16,513 nucleotides of DNA from JBFKOL01 sp041628815 (GCA_041628815.1 JBFKOL010000060.1:1-16513); one strand, 5' to 3'. Counted from the first letter of the stretch, positions 7,283 through 13,735 are shown. Program-made: numbers and translations. Notes: generated by a model not told the origin, from the sequence alone.

Positions 7283-8779
7283 TTAATTTCTGCTTAATGT
7301 AGGAGCTTGGGCCGCACAGGAAGCAAGGCATCCTGTGGTCTGACTGCATCCCGGGTCAAGACAATCGATGAGGCCATCATTATCGTTGTCAAGGGTATCC
7401 GAACACAACGTTTCACCGGTTTCATTTCCCGAACCGCATGAAGTGTCAAAACAAGCATCATCACCACTTGCAACTCCGAGATCTCCATAAGCATTTCCCG
7501 AAACAGGTTGTATTTCAGAGGCATTGACCCATTCTTCTATTTCAACAAAAAATCCATTGTAGACATCCGTCGTTCCTTCACGTCCCCATGCAGTCTCAAA
7601 ACAGGTACCGGGATTGTTGATGGCAGCAGATGTCATATCAAAGCAAATCTGGGCTGTTGTCACGAAATCTCCTGAGGTAATGTCGATGTTTCCTCCGGAT
7701 GCCTGATTGGACAGCAGAATTGAGAAGTCGACAAAACCGAGATCTCCCTCAAATGTTAACGGTCCAAGACCGGTTGCATCTTCGTTCTCTAAAGGTGTCC
7801 CACCAAGAATTGAGAGTGGCTGGTAATTGCCGTTGTCAAGACGGGATATAGCGCTGACGAATGTGCCTACACCGGAATTATAAAAGAGGCTGTAGTGCTG
7901 ATCACCCAGCGAAAAGGACGAACCGTTAGCACGGAGATTGATGTCGTAACATGCTACCCCACTTACACAATCGACATTGCTTAAATCAAGTGTAATGTCA
8001 AAAGACTTTTGATTGATTATACACGGATCGATTCCGGCACAACTGGGGTCGTTACAATCGATCAGACCATCAGCGTCATTGTCAATGCCATCACTGCAAG
8101 TTGGCGTAGTATTTTCATTCCCGGTGCCTTCACAAATAGAGGTGAGGCAAGACTCCGGGCCATCAGAAGCATCAAGATCGTCATATATATTGGCAATCGC
8201 CTCTGTGGTGGAATTGGTTGAAAGCCATTGCGACACTTCAACAAAAGCTGTAGCATAGGGATCGGTTTTACCCATCCTTGCCCAGACAAGACTTATGCAT
8301 TCATTGGGATCGTCGAGTGCGGCCTGTGAAACATCGAAACACAATTTGGATGTGCTGACCCATTCACCACTGGCAGGAAGATTGATACCACCATTTGACA
8401 AATTCATAAGGTCGATCGAATAGTTCAGAAAGCTCAGGGTATTCGCGAAATCAAGGTCGCCGCCAAAGGCAGAGGCGTCCACATTCTGGATATCGGCTGT
8501 AAATAGGACTGATGAATATTGGTTCTCAGGAAGAAGGGAAATGCCCGAGCCGCTGATATAGGTAGCCATGGATGCATCGTAATAAATGCGGTAGTTTTGT
8601 CCCGCCAGGTTCCACCCTTGTCCGTCAGCAGATTTCAATTGCACCAGGTAACAAATCTGTCCATTGGGACAATCCAAAGCGTCCAATTTGAAACGTATGT
8701 CGTACTCCTGGATGGCAAATAAAGACTGGCTTAGAAGCACCAATGCCAGTGCAGTTAGAAAGGTATTCGTTTTCATCAT
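7283..8779 (-). CDS. Two-copy member of the secreted paralog array (P1)
   Basis: A secreted protein of 498 residues of unknown function; signal peptide at residues 1-22 (ending LLSQSLFA). It holds two copies of the domain found in the next four upstream genes. Copy 1 is about 24-205, with GQNYRIYYDAS at 60-70, LSFLNYSIDL at 115-124, KLCFD at 145-149 and YATAFVEVSQW at 175-185. Copy 2 is about 258-440, with QHYSLFYNS, LGFVDFSILL, QICFD and FFVEIEEW. After each copy comes a cysteine-flanked loop, CSDGIDNDADGLIDCND (228-244) and CSDTLDNDNDGLIDCLD (459-475), whose D-x-D-x-D-G spacing resembles calcium loops. Both copies carry a second cysteine pair absent from the other array members. There is no T9SS sorting domain; the protein ends in CAAQAPTLSRN. 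Confidence 0.8.
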   Translation of the reverse strand: MMKTNTFLTALALVLLSQSLFAIQEYDIRFKLDALDCPNGQICYLVQLKSADGQGWNLAGQNYRIYYDASMATYISGSGISLLPENQYSSVLFTADIQNVDASAFGGDLDFANTLSFLNYSIDLMNLSNGGINLPASGEWVSTSKLCFDVSQAALDDPNECISLVWARMGKTDPYATAFVEVSQWLSTNSTTEAIANIYDDLDASDGPESCLTSICEGTGNENTTPTCSDGIDNDADGLIDCNDPSCAGIDPCIINQKSFDITLDLSNVDCVSGVACYDINLRANGSSFSLGDQHYSLFYNSGVGTFVSAISRLDNGNYQPLSILGGTPLENEDATGLGPLTFEGDLGFVDFSILLSNQASGGNIDITSGDFVTTAQICFDMTSAAINNPGTCFETAWGREGTTDVYNGFFVEIEEWVNASEIQPVSGNAYGDLGVASGDDACFDTSCGSGNETGETLCSDTLDNDNDGLIDCLDPGCSQTTGCLASCAAQAPTLSRN

Positions 8780-8919
8780 CCAATAATTATGTGTGTGGGC
8801 ACTCCTGAGAAAAGCACTCTACAAAGTAAAATTAAACATATTATTTAAATATTTAATTTATTACCCGCTTAATTTTAAAATTTTAGGGGCATCAAACGGG
8901 TCGTTTGGCGCGAGTGCAA

Positions 8920-8957
8920 AAACAAAAAACCCACCTGAAGTTTCCTTCAAGCGGGTT
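8920..8957 (-). terminator. Intrinsic terminator after gene P2
   Basis: On the minus strand a 13-pair stem (AACCCGCTTGAAG with CTTCAGGTGGGTT, including two G-U pairs) closes a GAAA tetraloop. It is followed by TTTTTTG and then another T run. It lies 23 bases after the stop of the gene ending at 8981 and so separates it from the downstream P1 plus SdrD-like unit, which must have its own promoter in 8780-8920. Confidence 0.85.
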
Positions 8958-8980
8958 TCCTATTTCGCTTTTACTAAACT

Positions 8981-9859
8981 TTATTCGGTGATTATGATCT
9001 GTTCTGCAAATTGACGTCCTTCAATGGGTGTTTGTAGTTCAACGATGTAGGTTGCCGGAGTGAGGTCCGAAAGATCCAGGCGAATTACCCGGCTGCCTTG
9101 CTGAACCTGAATTTTCTTCGCGAGACGACCTGCAATGTCCTTGATGAGCATTTCTCCGGTTTCAGGTAAATCTTTCGGAAGCGAAATGCGTAAGAAATCA
9201 CTTGCAGGATTTGGGCCTATAACGAGACTTCCGGGATTCGGGTCTCCTTTGTATAAGTCCGGACTTACGTTGAGATCAAAGTATTCGACGATATCGAGAT
9301 GCTTGGTTTTTAATGGCTCTATCCATTCGGCCACTTCCACAAAAGCCGTTGCATATTCCTTGCTTCGAGACTCTCTGCCCCATACCACCGAATAGTCCTT
9401 GTCATTTTTGATCAACTTGAATTTGAGTGTTGCCATAGTGGTCCACCCATCTTTTTTGGTCAGCACAACACCTCCGTTGATATCGTCCTTCAGTTCAATT
9501 GAGAAATTAGCGAAGCCCAAATTTTTGTCAAAAGCAAGCGCTCCGACATCCGAAGCTCTTACATTTTCAAATTTTTCAAGAAAAATAAGATCATTGTACT
9601 TTGCTTCCGGCAATTGAGAAACGGAACGACCTTCATCGAGCTTCAGAACTTCTGAATCATAATATATCCTGTAGTTTTGTCCCGCAAGAATAACCCGGGC
9701 ATTCATGGTTGTCCTGACTTCTATGTCGACATAGACCGCATTGTTGTCAATGTCAAGAGCACGTGGAAAGAACCGAATATCAATTTGGTTGGTGGCATAG
9801 GTGGCGGATACAAAACAGAACAATGCGACCCAAGCCGAAAATGTCGTTTTCAGTCTCAT
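8981..9859 (-). CDS. Secreted paralog-array protein with T9SS sorting domain (P2)
   Basis: A 292-residue secreted protein of unknown function. The signal peptide is at 1-22 (VALFCFVSATYA). One array domain spans about 24-185: AGQNYRIYYDS at 59-69, VSQLPEAKYND at 80-90, LGFANFSIEL at 114-123, W139, LKFKL at 145-149, and YATAFVEVAEW at 169-179. A short linker leads to a T9SS type A sorting domain (VIGPNPASDFL at 213-223, IKDIAGR at 239-245, ending EQIIITE). It should therefore be exported across the outer membrane and anchored or released at the surface. It is the only member lacking both core cysteines (Tyr43 and Lys146 replace them). It is bounded by its own terminator downstream and a hairpin-bearing 208-base spacer upstream. 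Confidence 0.82.
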   Translation of the reverse strand: MRLKTTFSAWVALFCFVSATYATNQIDIRFFPRALDIDNNAVYVDIEVRTTMNARVILAGQNYRIYYDSEVLKLDEGRSVSQLPEAKYNDLIFLEKFENVRASDVGALAFDKNLGFANFSIELKDDINGGVVLTKKDGWTTMATLKFKLIKNDKDYSVVWGRESRSKEYATAFVEVAEWIEPLKTKHLDIVEYFDLNVSPDLYKGDPNPGSLVIGPNPASDFLRISLPKDLPETGEMLIKDIAGRLAKKIQVQQGSRVIRLDLSDLTPATYIVELQTPIEGRQFAEQIIITE

Positions 9860-9876
9860 TTTGCCAGTTGATTTAA

Positions 9877-9905
9877 GGAAAGTGACAAATAGGCGTCACT
9901 TTTCC
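9877..9905 (-). promoter_or_regulatory. Inverted repeat in the leader of P2
   Basis: On the minus strand GGAAAAGTGAC and GTCACTTTCC pair through ten positions with one bulged A around an eight-base loop. It lies 17 bases before the start codon and is not followed by a T run, so it looks like a leader hairpin or an operator and not a terminator. A similar-geometry repeat precedes P3. Confidence 0.45.
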
Positions 9906-9984
9906 TATAATTAGTCTTTTAAGGTAACATTTTTTCTCTTGCCTTCCATAAAAAAGGCTCAAAATGCAAACCAGTTCGCACTAT

Positions 9985-10018
9985 AAATGTGATCCGACGT
10001 AGGGGTCGGATCACATTT
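9985..10018. terminator. Perfect 14-bp hairpin between P3 and P2
   Basis: AAATGTGATCCGAC and GTCGGATCACATTT form a perfect 14-pair stem with a six-base loop. On the plus strand it runs into five T (10016-10020). On the minus strand, the direction of the flanking genes, only three T precede ATAG. It starts about 50 bases after the P3 stop and probably terminates or stabilises the upstream array transcript, and may work in both directions. Confidence 0.6.
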
Positions 10019-10067
10019 TTCAGGCGGTTCAGTTATATCTAATTAAAAACTATGGAAACAGGCTCTT

Positions 10068-10895
10068 TTAAGGCCTTGCTTTAATTAATTGATCCGTATA
10101 CACCATTGCTCCTTTTTCATCAAGTATTTCCAGCCGATAAACGCCCTCAGGCCAATTGGTCAAATCATAGACCATGGTTCCACGGGACCTAACCTGGTCG
10201 TATACCACTTCCCTCCCAATGATATCTTTAATGATAATTCTCGCAGAAATTTCATTGCTGTCCTCAACTTGAACATTTACAAAGTCAACCACAGGGTTTG
10301 GATAAAGCTTGATGGACATGGTTTCATCCAGTCCTGTGACCCTAACCGGATCGGATTTAAAATCGACCACCTCGTTGGTCTCTAAAACTTGTTGACGATA
10401 TGCTGTGATCCACTCAGATATAGCGACAGAGGCAGATGCAAAATGTGCTGTTCGATCGGGATGAGCCCACGTCAAGTCGAAAGATTGGTCCTTAAGACGT
10501 TCAAAACACAAGTCCGTCGTTGTAACCCACTCACCAGAATGCGAAAGCCTGAATATGTTGTTATTCAATTCTCTCCCATCTGTCGATAAGGACAGGAAAC
10601 CAATGGATCCGGATACCGTGTTCAACAAATCAACCTCGGTGTAGGCCTTGGGATGACCGTGGGATACAATAGACCCCGGCATGAGTTTCGCTTTTGAGGC
10701 ATCGTAGAAAATGCGATAATTCTGACCAGCTACCGAAATGTCCTGGCCGTGAGGAGATCTCAGCTGAATGGAAAAACAAGCTTTCCGTGCGTCTTTTTTA
10801 GCTGCGACAAGTTTAATGTCAACTGTATTCTGCGACGAGCACAAAGAAGTGATAAACAAGACGAAAACGAGGACATTGCCAGCATTCATTTTCAT
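10068..10895 (-). CDS. Secreted paralog-array protein with T9SS sorting domain (P3)
   Basis: A 275-residue secreted protein of unknown function. The signal peptide is at about 1-22 (VLVFVLFITSLCSSQ). The array domain spans about 24-165 and is the most diverged: C40 in ACFSIQL, AGQNYRIFYDAS at 56-67, GEWVTTTDLCFE at 121-132 (C130), and HFASASVAISEW at 151-162. The middle block between the YRIFYD strand and the GEW strand is about 16 residues shorter than in its relatives and lacks their DASGxG and LGFxNFSI segments. A T9SS type A sorting domain follows (LYPNPVVDFVNV at 197-208, IKDIIGREV at 222-230, ending QLIKARP). It starts 76 bases after P4 ends and is probably on the same transcript as P5 and P4. 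Confidence 0.8.
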   Translation of the reverse strand: MKMNAGNVLVFVLFITSLCSSQNTVDIKLVAAKKDARKACFSIQLRSPHGQDISVAGQNYRIFYDASKAKLMPGSIVSHGHPKAYTEVDLLNTVSGSIGFLSLSTDGRELNNNIFRLSHSGEWVTTTDLCFERLKDQSFDLTWAHPDRTAHFASASVAISEWITAYRQQVLETNEVVDFKSDPVRVTGLDETMSIKLYPNPVVDFVNVQVEDSNEISARIIIKDIIGREVVYDQVRSRGTMVYDLTNWPEGVYRLEILDEKGAMVYTDQLIKARP

Positions 10896-10911
10896 GGTTC
10901 GGGTTTAAATT

Positions 10912-10937
10912 ACATATTACGATTCTTTGTAATATGT
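10912..10937 (-). promoter_or_regulatory. Inverted repeat in the leader of P3
   Basis: ACATATTAC and GTAATATGT form perfect nine-base arms around an eight-base spacer. It ends 16 bases before the P3 start codon. There is no T run, so it is not a usual terminator. It could be an operator, an RNA processing or stabilising stem, or part of a promoter. Loop length and distance to the start match the repeat before P2. Confidence 0.45.
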
Positions 10938-10971
10938 CAAAAATTGTGCCAGCTTTGGTTTCTTTGGCGAT

Positions 10972-11586
10972 TCAATTGGATCTCTTGGAAACCACGAAAT
11001 TGTAGTCTCCGTATGAACTTATCCTCGCAGCCATAATCTGGTCATTTTCGTCGTACGCTGAAAGTTCAACATATGCCTTGCCATAGCGAGCCGTTACTTC
11101 ATCACGAGCGAGTACAATGGTCTGATGATTCTGCTCATCTGCCACGTCAAAGCAAAGTTGCACGACAGCCAGCCAAGGCTCTCCTTGGACCATCCGGATA
11201 CTACCCGGGCTGCCATCCTGGTAGATCACAGAAAAATTGAGAAATCCCAGGTCTTGTTCAAATGGCAGTGGGCCGGTGCCACTTGCATCTACATCTTTAA
11301 GGTTTTGAACCAATTTAAGCGTGTACTCGGACGGTAAAAAAAGCCGGATGTCGTCTGCGCGGAAAGAAAGGTTATCGGAGTTGTAGAACAATCTGTAATT
11401 CATGCTTGCCAATTTCAAGGGTGGCATTTCACTGTTGCGCACCTCTAGGTTGAAGCATGTAAAAAATTCTTCTCCGGGATCTACTCGTTCAACCCTAACA
11501 TCAATACCGGATTGACCAATGAGATTGCATCCAAAAAGAAATATTGACAAAATCGTTGTACCAACCTTCATTTTGATTGAATTCAT
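10972..11586 (-). CDS. Secreted paralog-array protein without sorting domain (P4)
   Basis: A 204-residue exported protein of unknown function, consisting of a signal peptide (TILSIFLFGCNLIGQ) and one array domain. Landmarks are C44 (FFTCFNLEV), SMNYRLFYNSD at 61-71, DVDASGTGPLPFEQDLGF at 98-115, NFSV at 117-120, WLAVVQLCFD at 138-147 (C145) and YGKAYVELSAY at 168-178. LFGC at 17-20 resembles a lipobox, but Phe at -2 makes lipidation doubtful. There is no T9SS tail; it ends at SYGDYNFVVSKRSN. Its ATG overlaps the P5 stop codon by four bases (ATGA), implying translational coupling; ATG at 11571 is an alternative start. Without a sorting domain it may stay periplasmic or depend on a partner for surface delivery. 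Confidence 0.75.
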   Translation of the reverse strand: MNSIKMKVGTTILSIFLFGCNLIGQSGIDVRVERVDPGEEFFTCFNLEVRNSEMPPLKLASMNYRLFYNSDNLSFRADDIRLFLPSEYTLKLVQNLKDVDASGTGPLPFEQDLGFLNFSVIYQDGSPGSIRMVQGEPWLAVVQLCFDVADEQNHQTIVLARDEVTARYGKAYVELSAYDENDQIMAARISSYGDYNFVVSKRSN

Positions 11587-12218
11587 TTATTGATGCCGGA
11601 TGATGCCATTTTATGGCGCAATACCGAATTGTCTGTAAAGAAGTCAAAATGGACCAAATCTTCGACGGTTGAAACCTCACCTTGGTACAACATTGATACT
11701 CTCGTAAATGCCGTAGCATAACCATCCGTCAGTCCCTTTCTCGCCCAGACGAGTTGTACAGAAGGCTCTGAATGCAAGGATTCAAAGCATATTTCAGCTG
11801 TGGGTACCCATTCCTTATTGCCCAATTCACGAAGTTCTTCAGTATTCCCGGAGTCATTGATGCTCAAATTGATAAAACCCAAAGTAGTGCTAAAGTCGAG
11901 ATTTCCGAATCCACTCGCATCGGAATTGTGTACGGCTTGTATGACCTTTGCTTCACCGTAGGGTCCTCGCGGCAATAATGAAACAACGCGCTCCCTCAAA
12001 AATCGAACTTGTGAAGCATCGTAGTAAATGCGATAGTTTTGAGTGCCTAGCTTCGCCAATGAATCATCCTGGTGCAAGACTTGAATTTGGTAACAGTAGT
12101 CGGTATGCGATACAGGTTCAAATCGAATTCCTGAATGCACATCCTGCGCTGAAGAATAGCCTGCTAGACCCAACACTAAAAGCACGGTCGAAACGTACCT
12201 CTGGAAGATTTTCATCAA
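11583..12218 (-). CDS. Secreted paralog-array protein without sorting domain (P5), first of the operon
   Basis: A 211-residue exported protein of unknown function. The signal peptide is at 1-24 (VLLVLGLAGYSSA). It has one array domain: C42 (DYCYQIQV), TQNYRIYYDAS at 59-69, VVSLLPRGPYG at 78-88, DASGFGNLDF at 100-109, LGFINLSI at 113-120, WVPTAEICFE at 137-146 (C144), and LVWARKGLTDGYATAF at 156-171. The last strand is less regular (FTRVSMLY). A tail of about 35 residues has no T9SS motif. It is the first gene of the minus-strand array, behind a good TAnnTTTG element, and overlaps P4 by four bases. Confidence 0.77.
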   Translation of the reverse strand: MMKIFQRYVSTVLLVLGLAGYSSAQDVHSGIRFEPVSHTDYCYQIQVLHQDDSLAKLGTQNYRIYYDASQVRFLRERVVSLLPRGPYGEAKVIQAVHNSDASGFGNLDFSTTLGFINLSINDSGNTEELRELGNKEWVPTAEICFESLHSEPSVQLVWARKGLTDGYATAFTRVSMLYQGEVSTVEDLVHFDFFTDNSVLRHKMASSGINK

Positions 12219-12238
12219 TTGCTTTTTAGATCCGAAGC

Positions 12239-12246
12239 CAAATATA
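12239..12246 (-). promoter_or_regulatory. -7 element (TATATTTG) driving the paralog array
   Basis: Read on the minus strand, TATATTTG is a full match to TAnnTTTG, with TTT in place of TTG 19 bases upstream. It lies 20 bases before the P5 start codon, so the leader would be short. The surrounding 12240-12355 spacer is very AT-rich and is shared with the divergent lipoprotein gene. Confidence 0.5.
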
Positions 12247-12329
12247 ATGAATTATTATAATATGTAAAGACATCTAAATCAAGTCGTGAAAAACTTTTCT
12301 AATAAAATTTATATTAAATTAATTTATAT

Positions 12330-12348
12330 ATATAGAAATCTTCTATAT
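12330..12348 (+). promoter_or_regulatory. Palindrome just before the lipoprotein start
   Basis: ATATAGAA-ATC-TTCTATAT is a perfect eight-base inverted repeat with a three-base spacer, ending seven bases before the ATG at 12356. It may be an operator. As RNA the three-base loop is tight, so a protein-binding site is the better guess. AT-richness makes a chance match possible. Confidence 0.35.
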
Positions 12349-12355
12349 TAGCGCC

Positions 12356-12844
12356 ATGGATGCACGAAAGCCCGTCCTGATACTGCTGGCAGCAGTTTTT
12401 TTGGCGGCTTGCGGGGAGCCATCCATAAGTTCTTTGGACAATTATGATATCAATGACTTGCTGGTGCAGGTGAACGAAGAGGACGAGATTTTTGTACAGA
12501 AAAACGTCGTGTTTGACTCCATTTTAACCCTTGCCGGCAGAAGAACATTGGAAGGCAAGACAGAGCTTGTAAAAATCAAGCTGTTCTACTATGGTGACAG
12601 GGTAAGAGGATACTTCAACCTGTCTGATAAGGACGATAAGAATTTGCAGGTCTTCGGTAAAAGAATAGGCACGTATTGGGTATTTAAATGTGTGACGAAG
12701 ATCAATATGGAAGAGGCAGGAGGCTATCTTATAATGGAAAATAATAGAAGAGGGATATGGTCGAATGGTCATGTCAATTTTAAGATCGGAGATATTGCAT
12801 TAACAAAACAAATAACCGATTACAGTTCGCTTACGAACTGGTGA
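12356..12844 (+). CDS. Small lipoprotein of unknown function
   Basis: A 162-residue protein I do not recognise. Residues 1-19 form a lipoprotein signal (LILLAAVFLAAC, lipid-bearing Cys19), followed by GEPSISSLDNYDIND. The rest is polar with alternating strand-like segments (LVKIKLFYYGDRVRGYFNLS; GTYWVFKCVTKIN; GYLIMENNRRGIWSNGHVNF), suggesting a small beta-rich domain of the kind seen in energy-free periplasmic or outer-membrane-attached proteins. It is divergent from the paralog array across a 137-base AT-rich spacer and ends 34 bases before a strong terminator, so it is monocistronic. No function can be assigned. Confidence 0.75.
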   Translation: MDARKPVLILLAAVFLAACGEPSISSLDNYDINDLLVQVNEEDEIFVQKNVVFDSILTLAGRRTLEGKTELVKIKLFYYGDRVRGYFNLSDKDDKNLQVFGKRIGTYWVFKCVTKINMEEAGGYLIMENNRRGIWSNGHVNFKIGDIALTKQITDYSSLTNW

Positions 12845-12878
12845 ACTTTTAAACTTGGGTTGGTTGGTCTATTATATA

Positions 12879-12905
12879 GGGTCGGATTTTCCGACCCTTT
12901 TTTTA
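12879..12905 (+). terminator. Intrinsic terminator after the lipoprotein gene
   Basis: GGGTCGG and CCGACCC form a perfect seven-pair GC-rich stem with an ATTTT loop, followed at once by about seven T. It lies 34 bases after the lipoprotein stop and only 18 bases before the probable aminotransferase start at 12923. Confidence 0.88.
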
Positions 12906-12922
12906 TGCCCTATTTTCACAAT

Positions 12923-13732
12923 ATGAAATATGGATTTCACAACGATGCTATTGTGCCGGTCAGCGAATTTTATGTACACATTTCAGATCTTTCCATTCAC
13001 AGGGCGTATGGGGTATTTGATTTTTTTAAGTTAAAGGATGGCACGAACCTTTGGTTGGACTGGTACCTCGACCGGTTTTTCAATTCCATGAAAGCCGCTC
13101 TTCTGCAGTTACCCTATACGAAAGCAGAAGTCAAAAACATTGTAGAGAAACTGTACCAAACAAACAACGCTCCTGATTCGTGCATCAAACTTTTATGTAC
13201 TGGAGGATTGGCACCTGATGGTTTCACACCTTCCGGCATGGTAAATTTCTTTGTTCTCAATTATCCAATTCGCCCCCTTCCTGAAGTATATTACCAGGAG
13301 GGTGTTGTCCTTTTATCACGACATCACCGGAGAACTCTTCCCGAAATCAAGTCGATCGACTATTTTTATTCCATTACGCAGATCCCGGAGATGCAACGCC
13401 TTAAAGCCATTGACGTTCTGTATCACTATGAAAATGTCATCTCTGAAACGTCGCGTTCCAACATTTTTGTGGTCAAAAACAGCCAAATCTTCACCCCAGC
13501 AGATCATATCCTCCAAGGAATCACGCGACGGAGAATACTGTCTGCCCATCAACCTTTTCCTATTGTTCAAAAGAGCATCACTCTTGAAGAATTGTTTCAA
13601 GCCGATGAAGTTTTCATAACCAGCACAACCAAAGGCATCCTTCCCGTCAGGCAAATAGATCAAAATATCATTGGCCCGGGGTGTCCTGGACCTGTGACTA
13701 CCCAGTTGTCAAAGCTACTTGCTGGCTTTTAG
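12923..13732 (+). CDS. Class IV (fold-type IV) PLP aminotransferase
   Basis: This is a pyridoxal-phosphate enzyme of the group containing branched-chain aminotransferase, D-amino-acid aminotransferase and aminodeoxychorismate lyase. With the start at 12923 it has 269 residues, a normal length. Motifs: HRAYGVFDFFK at 26-36, EIKSIDYF at 141-148 giving Lys143 as the PLP Schiff-base lysine, ISETSRSNIFVVKN at 173-186 (Glu175), FTPADHILQGITRRRIL at 190-206, and ITSTTKGILPV at 232-242. The frame is open back to 12860, but that would read through the terminator; ATG at 12905 abuts its T run, so 12923 is preferred. Substrate cannot be decided: PabC-like lyase and D- or branched-chain aminotransferase all remain possible. 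The gene is convergent with the EamA exporter, three bases apart. Confidence 0.85.
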   Translation: MKYGFHNDAIVPVSEFYVHISDLSIHRAYGVFDFFKLKDGTNLWLDWYLDRFFNSMKAALLQLPYTKAEVKNIVEKLYQTNNAPDSCIKLLCTGGLAPDGFTPSGMVNFFVLNYPIRPLPEVYYQEGVVLLSRHHRRTLPEIKSIDYFYSITQIPEMQRLKAIDVLYHYENVISETSRSNIFVVKNSQIFTPADHILQGITRRRILSAHQPFPIVQKSITLEELFQADEVFITSTTKGILPVRQIDQNIIGPGCPGPVTTQLSKLLAGF

Positions 13733-13735
13733 CCA

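Noticed and set aside
7252..7300. Possible frameshift joining P1 to a lost sorting domain or to the 856-residue protein
   Set aside because: The next gene starts with its own signal peptide, and the 31-base gap has no coding remnant of a sorting domain in any frame. P4 and P5 also naturally lack the tail.
8799..8819. Direct repeat GCACTC upstream of P1
   Set aside because: Only six bases, 15 apart, with no further symmetry; compatible with chance.
10914..10940. E. coli-like TTGACA and TAATAT boxes upstream of P3 on the minus strand
   Set aside because: Spacing is only 15 bases, and Bacteroidota use TTG/TAnnTTTG promoters. The boxes coincide with the inverted repeat and are most likely a by-product of its AT-rich sequence.
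9995..12889. Shared GGGTCGGAT in the hairpin near 10003 and the terminator near 12879
   Set aside because: Nine bases within GC-rich stems that also pair with their own complement; stem lengths, loops and contexts differ, so a common mobile element is not supported.
12860..12922. Upstream extension of the aminotransferase reading frame to 12860
   Set aside because: It would translate through the intrinsic terminator stem and adds residues unlike any family member. The fold begins at MKYGFHND (12923).
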